Below, piece by piece: positions 18,050-27,100 of a DNA stretch of 64,000 nt (the first letter of the stretch is position 1; each line of letters starts with the position of its first letter). The stretch is from Flavobacteriales bacterium (GTDB lineage Bacteria > Bacteroidota > Bacteroidia > Flavobacteriales_D > Sanyastnellaceae): NCBI GenBank assembly GCA_022447625.1, contig JAKVAX010000015.1, positions 1 to 64,000 on the forward strand. The letters are read 5' to 3'. Below the pieces are notes generated by a model, which saw only the letters and a list, made by a program, of their open reading frames with translations, did no database searches and was not told the origin of the DNA. Position numbers and translations under genes: made by a program.

Positions 18050-18691
18050 ATGAAAAAAGGAGGAACAGTAGGCTCAGGCATCGTAGGGAAAACCATAGCA
18101 TCTGGAGGGCGTTTCACTTGGATATGAAGCGATGTTCGCTTCGCGAGCTACGTCTATGCTCGAAGAATGGCATCAGGAGAACTCAAGTGTGCAATTGGGA
18201 TCCGTTGATGATGCCGCAAAATTTGGAGACATCTCGATATTCGCGGTGAAGGAAACGGTAGCTAGCTAGGCTGTTAAAGGTATGGAAAGTACCTAATTCA
18301 AGGGGAAAACAGTCATTGATGCTACCAACCCAATCGATACCTCTGCACCTGATAATGGAGTCTTGCGATTCTTTAGCTCCATCAACCGTTCGTTGATGGA
18401 GGAACGATAGGAAACGAAGCCTGAGGCGAACTTCGTCAAAGCATTGAACAGTTTCGGGAGTGCATTTATGGTTGCCCCTCAATTCAAGTTGGAAAGCCAA
18501 CGATGTTCATTACGGGGAATGGCAACGAAGCCAAAGAAGAAGTACGAGAGATGCTCTTGAAGTTCGGCCATGATATTGAAGACATGGGCGCAGTAGAAGG
18601 GGCACGTGCCATTGAGCCCTTGTGTATCCTCTGGTGTATTCAAGGATTCAGAGAGAATCGATGGAGTCACGCATTTAAACTGTTGAAATGA
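18050..18691 (+). pseudogene. Frameshifted NAD(P)-binding F420-dependent-oxidoreductase-like gene
   Basis: Pieces in different frames line up in order with the NADPH/F420 oxidoreductase family: near the start a Rossmann motif (T-V-G-S-G-I-V-G-K-T-I-A-S-G, ~18063-18105); S-V-D-D-A-A-K-F-G-D (~18200); T-V-I-D-A-T-N-P-I-D-T-S-A-P-D-N-G-V-L-R-F-F (~18310); F-V-K-A-L-N-S-F-G-S-A-F-M-V (~18430); and an intact last part (MFITGNGNEAKEEV … GARAIEPLCILWCIQGF … HAFKLLK, 18503-18691). Several indels and stops separate them, so no full protein can be made. The region upstream (17898-18049) shows no gene. Confidence 0.8.
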
Positions 18692-18692
18692 A

Positions 18693-18716
18693 AAAGGGCC
18701 GCTGATGCGGCCCTTT
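18693..18716. terminator. Bidirectional terminator
   Basis: AAAGGGCCGC / GCGGCCCTTT 10-bp stem with TGAT loop; T-runs follow on both strands. It separates the pseudogene from the convergent FKBP gene. Confidence 0.85.
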
Positions 18717-18735
18717 TCAATGTTATCATCGGAGA

Positions 18736-19161
18736 TTATACAATCTCTACGAGGGTAATCTCAAAGTTGAGGTCTTCTCCAGCTAGTGGGTGGTTTGCAT
18801 CGATTTTGATCGAAGCATCTGTTACTTCCACAACTTTCACTGGAATCTGCTGACCGTTTGGCAATTGAGAAGAAAGCATCATACCAACTTCTGGCTGCAT
18901 ATCTTCTGGCAATTGATCGCGACCTACTTCCTGAACTAGACGCTCATCAGCTTGTCCGTAAGCATCATCACAAGGGATTAGGAAAGACTTCGCTTCTCCT
19001 ACTTCCATATCGATCACAGCTGAGTCAAACCCAGGGATCACTTGTCCTGAACCTACAGTAAATTCAAGTGGTTCACGGCCTTCGCTAGAGTCAAAAAGGT
19101 CTCCATTAGTGAGTGTCCCTTTGTAGTGTACACGAATCGTGTCGTTGTTTTTTACTTTCAT
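18736..19161 (-). CDS. FKBP-type peptidyl-prolyl isomerase (SlyD-like)
   Basis: 141 residues, cytoplasmic (no signal peptide). The FKBP fold is clear: VHYKGTLTNGDLFDSSEGREPLEFTVGSGQVIPGFDSAVIDMEVGE, followed by the IF (insert-in-flap) chaperone region (DAYGQADERLVQEVGRDQLPED) and a return to the FKBP strand (NHPLAGEDLNFEITLVEI), as in SlyD. The His/Cys-rich nickel-binding tail of E. coli SlyD is missing, as in many Bacteroidota members. It catalyses cis-trans isomerisation of X-Pro bonds and aids folding. Single gene with its own promoter. Confidence 0.93.
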   Translation of the reverse strand: MKVKNNDTIRVHYKGTLTNGDLFDSSEGREPLEFTVGSGQVIPGFDSAVIDMEVGEAKSFLIPCDDAYGQADERLVQEVGRDQLPEDMQPEVGMMLSSQLPNGQQIPVKVVEVTDASIKIDANHPLAGEDLNFEITLVEIV

Positions 19162-19193
19162 TATGGATCTTTATCTGAATACCAAATTCGCCG

Positions 19194-19221
19194 CAAAGGT
19201 AGTCATTGCATTTAGACTCAA
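19194..19221 (-). promoter_or_regulatory. Promoter of the FKBP gene
   Basis: Minus strand: TTG (19219-19221), 17 bp, then perfect TAnnTTTG (TACCTTTG, 19194-19201), ~32 bp before the start codon. Confidence 0.65.
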
Positions 19222-19832
19222 CTGTATACCTGCAAGATCTTGACGAATGCGTAGATCACACCAGGTAACCAACCCAAAATGAACAACACGAGCGACAGCC
19301 AGAATTCGACCTCTAGTCCGTATAGAATGTAAATTGGAATAGGAGGGAGGAAGAAGGCAATGATCAGGTAGATCGCCAGTTCCGCATTGTCATTTGAAAC
19401 ACTTGCTTTCTGAATCTGAGGAGCAATAGCGTTGTCCCAGTTTTTGGCGTCGAATAGTGGTTTGCCGGCTCTTGGTTCTACCGCAGATTCTTCTTGAACA
19501 GCAAGCTCTTCTGTGGTTGACGGTTGACGGTCGACAGTTGACGGTTTTTGGTTGACGGTTGATGAATTACTCTGAGGGGGATCCCATGACGCTGTACCTT
19601 GAAGTTGTGGTTCCTTGCGTTCAGAGGCAATTTCAACCACACCTTCTGTGCATTGAACTAGAGCCTTAACTGTTTCAGCTTTGTCAGCTTTACTCTTCTG
19701 GTGGTTCGCTATGAAGTATCCTTTACGGTACTTTCTTTTCTGGATAAATCGGTTGCTTACCACGTCATTTGAGGTGCTACATGAAGCAAAAATAATCGCG
19801 ATGAGAGCAAAGATCGCACGGTTTAAATTCAT
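19218..19832 (-). CDS. Lipoprotein with YqaE/Pmp3-like membrane tail
   Basis: 204 residues from the ATG at 19832, chosen because it starts a lipoprotein signal (MNLNRAIFALIAIIFASC); the frame extends further upstream but that part is Cys-rich and implausible. A basic segment, a Pro/Ser/Thr linker and a C-terminal pair of hydrophobic helices follow. The tail (LAIYLIIAFFLPPIPIYILYGLEVEFWLSLVLFILGWLPGVIYAFVKI) is the YqaE/Pmp3 proteolipid pattern. The combination is recurrent in Bacteroidota; function unknown. The linker (STVNQKPSTVDRQPSTTEE) is coded by heptamer array H8. Confidence 0.8.
   Translation of the reverse strand: MNLNRAIFALIAIIFASCSTSNDVVSNRFIQKRKYRKGYFIANHQKSKADKAETVKALVQCTEGVVEIASERKEPQLQGTASWDPPQSNSSTVNQKPSTVDRQPSTTEELAVQEESAVEPRAGKPLFDAKNWDNAIAPQIQKASVSNDNAELAIYLIIAFFLPPIPIYILYGLEVEFWLSLVLFILGWLPGVIYAFVKILQVYS
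19515..19563. repeat. Heptamer array H8 inside a coding region
   Basis: Seven units on plus (GGTTGAC, GGTTGAC, GGTCGAC, AGTTGAC, GGTTTTT, GGTTGAC, GGTTGAT) within the YqaE-type lipoprotein gene. Read on minus it gives a Ser-Thr-Val-x-Gln/Asp-Pro-like linker. The unit equals that of intergenic array H6. Confidence 0.85.
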
Positions 19833-19942
19833 CTGGATGCAGGCGTTATATTTATAGCCACAAGATTCAGCGACAAAGTTGCATCGAAAGTCTGAATCGT
19901 GGGAAAATTCGGTAAACATGTGTTTTTTAGCGAGAAAAGCCC

Positions 19943-20032
19943 TATATTCGTCGACGAATTACAGAAAAAGACCTTACTACCTTAACCAAAATTGGAATAT
20001 AAGCGTGCTACTACAGCGCGCTTTTCCTTTTT
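19943..20032 (+). ncRNA. Candidate small RNA (promoter plus terminator, no ORF)
   Basis: A -7-like TATATTCG (19943-19950) is followed about 50 bp later by the hairpin AGCGTGCT / AGCGCGCT (20002-20022, one G·T pair) and a T-rich tail (CTTTTCCTTTTTAT). This is terminator polarity for the plus strand, yet both flanking genes (YqaE-type and glycerophosphodiesterase) lie on the minus strand. A transcript of about 75 nt starting near 19957 would contain no plausible ORF. I match it to no known RNA family. Confidence 0.3.
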
Positions 20033-20978
20033 ATAGACTTTCTGTTTCGGTTCTTTTCTCTCCCACAACAACGGCAAGCTCTTTCGGAAAGTCTGTGATG
20101 ATTCCATCACCTCCCAATTCTATCAATGAAATCATGTCTGCCTGATCATTCACTGTCCATGGAATGACCTTGGTACCATTGGCGTGACAATAGTCGATAT
20201 CATCAGCTGAAAGTGAACTATAATCCGGACTAAATACCGTCGGAACAAAGCTCAGACGTGCCAATTGCTCTTCCGCGCTAGCGTCATCTTCAACCAACCA
20301 GGAGGTAGACAACTTCGGATCTAGAGCATGCAAAGCTTCCAAAACCTCAGCAGAGAATGACTGTACGGTCGTGCGATCGTAAATCCCGAGTTCAAGTAAT
20401 TCTCCGATAACTAGCGAAGCAAATTGCTCAGCAGTTGGGTGGTAAATGCCTTCACCACCTTCTTCAAATTTGATTTCAATGTTGTAGCGAACCTTGGCTG
20501 AATCGCCCTTTGTGCGAATCATTTCAGCTACTTGAACGACTTCCCATAGCGCCGGACGAGATACTGAACGCTTTACCTGCGTGGGAAATCTCGGGTTACC
20601 CAAACTCCCGCAATCGCATCCTCGGATGGTCTCCATATCCATGCTGAAGAGTTTCCAGTCGTCTTCATTCTCAATTGGATTTCCTTGAGGATCAAGGCAA
20701 ATCTTCTTGTTCAACCAAGGCTCATGATTCACCACCAGTTGGGAATCGCGATAAACGCAAAGATCAAACTCTAGCACTTCTGCACCTTGCTCCAAAGCCA
20801 AAACAAAACCAGGGATGCTATTCTCAGGAAGATAACCTCTCGCGCCTCGATGACCTTGGATTTCGAACGTATCTGAAATAGTCATGTGCGAAGCGTCTTC
20901 GGTAGGAGCAGATGTAGTGCAGCTGATGAGGTGAAGGAACACCACTGCAAGCCAGAAGGTGAAGGGGGTGGATTTCAT
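20031..20978 (-). CDS. Glycerophosphodiester phosphodiesterase lipoprotein
   Basis: 315 residues with a lipoprotein signal (…FLHLISC, Cys about residue 20). The GDPD TIM-barrel motifs are complete: H-R-G-A-R-G-x-x-P-E-N-S (catalytic His and metal Glu), E-F-D-L-C (metal Glu/Asp), V-V-N-H-E-P-W (second catalytic His), IEIKFEEGG and a C-terminal V-I-P-W-T-V-N. It hydrolyses glycerophosphodiesters to glycerol-3-phosphate and an alcohol, here in the periplasm. Such enzymes scavenge phosphate, but I see no TAAC repeat upstream. Confidence 0.93.
   Translation of the reverse strand: MKSTPFTFWLAVVFLHLISCTTSAPTEDASHMTISDTFEIQGHRGARGYLPENSIPGFVLALEQGAEVLEFDLCVYRDSQLVVNHEPWLNKKICLDPQGNPIENEDDWKLFSMDMETIRGCDCGSLGNPRFPTQVKRSVSRPALWEVVQVAEMIRTKGDSAKVRYNIEIKFEEGGEGIYHPTAEQFASLVIGELLELGIYDRTTVQSFSAEVLEALHALDPKLSTSWLVEDDASAEEQLARLSFVPTVFSPDYSSLSADDIDYCHANGTKVIPWTVNDQADMISLIELGGDGIITDFPKELAVVVGEKRTETESL
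20271..20283 (-). repeat. Dispersed 13-mer, copy 6 (CGCTAGCGCGGAA)
   Basis: Exact form, in frame as A-S-A-E in the glycerophosphodiesterase gene. Confidence 0.8.
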
Positions 20979-21136
20979 CGTATGGTGTTTCCACGAAGGT
21001 CGTAAGCTCAGTTTGATTTTGGAAGTCCTCTATCGTAAAATAATGCAAGAAGAATCTCATAAACACTGAAGATCAGGACCACATGACTTTCAGAATGTAA
21101 CCTACAGCAAGAAAGCACGTAAGCCTAAGTGTCGAA

Positions 21137-24100
21137 ATGACAAGGACTAACTATCAGATCATGACAACCACCCTCAAAGGATTGATCCTGCTGCTTTTGT
21201 CTGTAGCATCTTATGCGGTGCACGGACAAATGTTGCAATGGACTTTCGCAGCACAAGGTGAAGGTGAGCAGACATTCGTCGACATAGCGTATGATGCGGA
21301 TGCCTCTATTTTGTATGCTGTGGGTTACTATGTGGGTTCAACGGGTGATGTGGTCTCAACCAACATCACCGATATTGCATTTGACATCAACCCTGTTGCT
21401 GGTGGAAGTGATACTGATGCTATGGTAGTTGCTATCAACGACCAAGGAGAACTCCTTTGGATGTTGGATATCTCCTCACCAGGAGAAGATAAGATGCTTT
21501 CAGTAGACTTAGCATCTGACGGAGGAATCTTAGTGGGAGGTTATACGGGTGGTAATGCCGTGGTCACAGGAACGTCGATCGATGTAGCGATTGATGATGA
21601 TTACAACATTGGAAATGCCGGAGCCACGCTTCTAAGAGTATCTGAGGAAGGACAAGTCATCTGGAACCAACATGTTTCAGATTTTCAGGATACGGCAGTT
21701 TTAGACATTACCCAAGGAGATGACGGATGGTATGTATTATACAGTTCTGAAGGATTCGGATTGGCAGTTGACGATTACTTTTTTGGAAACAATGCTCAAT
21801 TCCTTCTCCGTAAAATTGATCCAGAAGGAAATTCGATTTGGCAAAGTATCTTCGGTGATTGGTGGAATGCATTCGAGATCTCACAGATCGAAGATCGACA
21901 TCCGAAATTGGCTTATTTCGAAGGCAAACTTAGTGTCGTAGGGAATTTCAATTCTTACAACTTTGCAGTAATTGATGGTCAGAGTGCATATTCCATGTTC
22001 TACTGGTCAATTGACACCTTGAATGACCTCTTCTTATTGACCTTCTCTTCTGAAGGACAATTGCTTTGGGCGAATCGATTCCTTCATAATCTCAATGAAC
22101 TACGCGGCTTTGGCCTTGATGTCAATTGTGAGGGAGTGTATGTCACAGGCTCCATCTATGCTGAGTTCTTTAACCCGAGCGATTTCGGTGGTGCCTATAT
22201 AGATTGGGGAAGTAACGACGATATCTTCTTAGCCAAGATGAACTTGAGCACAGGTGCACCTGAATGGGTGAACCTTCTCGTGGATTATGGTGGACCTCAA
22301 TCTAACCATCTGTATGATGTAGAATGCGACAATCACGGTAATCCAGTCATCAGTGGAAGCTATAGCTCAAATATTTATGTGAACGGCCATATGTTAGAAA
22401 GCGGGGCTGACACGGAAGGATTGACAATGTCTTTCGATTCTGACGGATCACTGATGTGGTCTCAAGCCGTAAGTGGTTCTGGTGATGATCGCCTCTGCTC
22501 AATTGCTCATGTCAATGATTCACTAAGTTTCTTTGGTGGAACCGGAGGAGCTGGTTTTGGAAGTTTCACGGAGGCTGAAGTCTCTGAACTTCACAACGCC
22601 GTCATCGCACTTATCGATCATCCTGTGAATGGAAGTCTATTGTGCTGTTCACCACCTGAAGCTGGAGTTCTAACGGGAGAAGAGACTGCAATTTGTCCGG
22701 GAGAAACACTACACTTGAGCTACTCTGCAGAGAATACAGGACGCGTCTTGCAGTTCAGTACAAATGACATTATCTGGAACACGCTTTTTGCCTTAGATGG
22801 AACTTCCATTGGAGTACCGAATGCTCAACCCGGGAAATACCGCGTGGTGACTGATGACCCTGCTTGTGGGTTATTTGTTTCAAACAACGTAGTCGTAACA
22901 CACAAAGAAAATGCAGGTATCAATCCAGGTGCAGGGTCATGTCGGCTCGAACTTTGGGTGGAAGCAGATAGCACTACCTTCGGCGTGGATGAAACACAAT
23001 TAGAAGGGGAATCAGCAGAAATCTTTAAGCTCGTGGAGTTGGCAAAAGGTGAATTACTCACACCGGCCGACCAGATGAATATGGAATCAGATGCTGTAGC
23101 TCCGATCTACATGCCAAATCTGATTAATGCACATGCAGGTATACTTTTCAATGGAGATCAAAACCTGGTGCTTTCTGAAACTCCCATAACGGGAAACCGA
23201 AACGGACTACACATTCTAGCAGTGTTATGGCCAGACTCTCTCGAGGCTGCAGCTGGACCACTGTTCTCTATGGGAAGTCAAAATGAAGGCTATGACCTTC
23301 GCATTGATGAGACTACGGTTCAGATGAATAGTCCTTCGAATGCTGCTAGCGACCCAACAGCACATAACGATGATGTTGGTCCACTGCTCGTGGAGTGGGT
23401 TTATGATATACAAAACCAATTTGAGGCGGTCATTATCAACGCGAAAGACACGCTTTGGTCAAATACTGTAGGTCTTGACAAACTTGATGCCGCTGATTTG
23501 GGCTACTCCATTTTCATGAATGCAGATGCCATTGATGGAGGTCCCTTCACCCTCGGGATGTTGGCTGAGGCGTATAGTGCTGGAGAAGGATTTGAAGGAG
23601 TTCTATTCGAATTGGTGGCTTATGAAGGAGTGCTTGAGGGAGATGATCTCTTAGCTGTTCGTTCAAGTCTAGCCATGAACTATGGTATCACCTTAGACGC
23701 AGAAGTTGCTGATGGTTACCTCGCCTCTGATGGCACGAAGGTGCTTGATTTTTCCTCTGATGAATATGTCCATGGATCAGCTGTGATCGGTCGTGATGAC
23801 GAACGTCGTTTCAAACAATGGAAAGCACGTTCATGGGAGCATGACAATTTCTTGAATATCGAAATGGTTGATCCATACAACCTTGATAACATGGATTACT
23901 TGGGTATTGCGCATGATGGTCAAAATGGTCACGCTATCGCGGAATGGATAGGTATGCCAGGCGCAAGAATGGGGCGAGTTTGGAAAACACAGAATCAAGG
24001 AATCGAATCAACGATTCGAATTGAAATTCCTGACGTACCCGCAAACCCTTACACGACGCTTATCGTGCATGCAAGCGACCCTTCATTTGCGACATTGGAT

Positions 24101-27100
24101 CGAGCATACTGCCTCCAAACGAATGGTTCGAAACGCTTTGCCGAAATCGTCTTGAATGATGGTGACTACTTCTCATTCTGTGTAGATACTCCAGATCTTA
24201 ATATCGAGACCATGCATGTCTCGTGCAATGGTGCTTCTGACGGAGAAATCGTTGTTAACGTCAACGGCAATGCAGACCTCTACCTGTTCTCATGGGATGA
24301 GTTAGGAGTTGACGGCGACGCAGCATTGAATCTAGCTGATTTGTCAGCAGGTGAATACACTTTGACGGTAACCACTTCTTCATCGTGCATTTCAGAATAC
24401 AATGTTACGGTTACGGAACCAGAAGCGCTGGTTGTTGCATTACAATCGCTCACTTCACCGAGTTGTGCATCTTCTGATGGGAGCGCTACTTTCCAGATTA
24501 CTGGTGGTACAGGGCCTTACAACTATTCATTCACACAAATCACAGTTGCTGATGGCTTCAATCTCCCAATAGCCTTTTTAGCTGTGGCGCCGAACTCGGG
24601 ATTGATCACCTTTAACAACCTCAGCGCGGGTGAATACCAATTGAATATCACCGATGCGAATGGATGTTCTACCTCTACTGGAATCGAACTCCTTGCCACT
24701 GATACCGCAGCTCCACTTGTAGCCTGCTTAGTTCAAATCGATAAATCAACGAACGGAGCTTGCACATACACAATGGAAGACCTGACATCGTTGCCTTCCG
24801 TTACCGATGATTGCAGTTTCGCAGTAACACAATCTATTCCTGTTGGAACAGAATTGACTCCTGGTAACTATGCCATCACGTTCACCGCAACAGATGACGC
24901 AGGGAATAGCGATAGCTGTACTTCTAGTTTGGTAGTGTCTGATAACCAAGCGCCGGTATTTGTATGTCCGAACGATCAGTTCCATTTCGCCAATGCAGAC
25001 TGTGAATTCGTCTTGCCAGATTATACCCTTGGACTGTCTTCCTCTTCAGGATGTGATGATGGTTCATATTCCCAGTCACCCGGACCTGGAACAGTCCTGA
25101 ACTATGGATTGCACCAGATTACCATCACAGGAATTGACCCGTATGGCAACGAGAGTGAATGTACATTCCAAGTTGCAGTCGATGATATTGTAGCGCCTGT
25201 AATGACCTGTCCAAGCGACCTGACGGTGGATGCTTCAGCGGCATGTGCCTATGAACTTCCAGATTTTACTGTGAATGCGGTTATTTATGAACCTTGTGGT
25301 TCGTACTCGATTACTCAAACTCCGGCACCGGGAACCGATCTTGGAATTGGAACGCACACCATTACATTGGAGGCAACTGACCTTCTCGGAAATAGCGCCG
25401 ATTGCTCCTTCGAGATCACCGTGAATGACACAACAGCCCCTAATGTTATTTGTCATGCAGATGTAGTGCGTAGTCTTTCCAATGATTGTACCTACTTCGT
25501 TGAAGATTTCAGCGCCTCGTTGATCTACATCGAAACATGTGGAAATGTCACAATTCAACAGATACCGGCCATTGGTGTAGAATTGACTGCCGGAATTCAT
25601 TCCATCGAGCTCACCATCACAGATGAGTCGAATAATCAATCCCTATGCAATTTTGATGTAACGGTTCAAGACAATCAAGCACCTACAGTCGTATATAACG
25701 GAGACTTCTTTTTCGAAGTGAACGAAGAATGTGAATTCGAAGTGCCTGACTTTACCCTTGATACCGTGTTTGATGATAACTGTGGGGTTACTCTAGTGGA
25801 ACAGACTCCTATTCAAGGCTCGATACTTGATATCGGAGATCATACGTGCACCATATACGTGGAAGACGCAGCAGGAAATTCAGATGAGATTGAATGGACT
25901 ATTATTGTTCAAGACACAACAGCACCGGTGGTGAATTGCCCGGGCGATGCCCAACGATCAATTGCGGCTGACTGTGCCTATGTATTAGAAGATTTTACCG
26001 CCTTGGTAAATACTGAAGATCCTTGCGGTATTCAGTCGATTACACAAGATCCTTCACCAGGGTTACTGCTCGATGTTGATGTGTACTCGATCGAATTCAC
26101 GGTATTGGACATCCATGGAAATCAAAGCACATGCAGCTTTGCTCTGGATGTTCACGATGACACAGCACCTCAAATCACTTGCGTGGAACCCTTCACGGAA
26201 AACATCTCTGTATGCGCCTATGAGCTACCCGATTTGACGGGCACAGTAGACGTGAGCGATTGTCATCCTCTGACGGTAACGCAATCTCCAGTTGCAGGAA
26301 CGCTTCTAGGAATGGGATCGCACACGATCGAATTTACTGTGACTGATAGCTATGGCAATCAATCCATGTGTACCACAGAAATCACGGTGGTCACTTCAGT
26401 GGATCCAGAGATTGAGTGCAGTGCCTTAAATCCCGTGAGTGTTGATGCGTGCTTCTATGTGATGCCAGATTACACAGGGAATGTTTCTATTCTTGCTGCG
26501 TGCGGTGATGCTGTTTCTATTTCACAGGAACCTGCTGCTGGAACGCAAGTGACCAATGAATTGATTGATGTGACATTCACGGTGGAAGACCTCTACGTAA
26601 CCTCACAATGTGTCCAAGAACTTGAAATTACTTACGAAGTTGAATTGACGCTAGAATGCCAGGAGTCGGTGATCATCGAAGCGGTGGATCCGCTTTCATG
26701 CGGCGCTGAATTAGATTACACTTTACCAACCGCTGAATTCCCTTGTGCAGAACCTGTCCTTTCTCAAGTTTCAGGACCAGAAATAGGAGACTTTTTAGCT
26801 CCAGGAATCTACGAAGTGGTTTGGAGCGCTCAAGTCGCTGAACAGGAGTTACAGTGTACAACAACCATTGAAATTAAAGACATGGTTCTCCCTGAGGTCA
26901 CTTGCCCTTCTGATATTTCAAGCTGTAACCCTGTGGTTACCTTCACAGCTCCTGAGACATCAGATAACTGTGGAGTGGCGCAAGTGGAGCGTATTGATGA
27001 ATTGTCGCTCGAATCAGGTGATTCGTTCCCTGTCGGTACTTCTGTTCTCCAATACAAGGTGACTGACGTTCACGGAAATTCACAAGTTTGCGGGTTTGAA

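Noticed and set aside
17992-18249. ORF of 85 codons on the plus strand
   Set aside because: It reads across the pseudogene in a wrong frame; its protein shows no family features, whereas other frames do.
19879-20145. ORF of 88 codons overlapping the glycerophosphodiesterase 3' end
   Set aside because: Composition is not protein-like and it runs antisense through a conserved enzyme gene.
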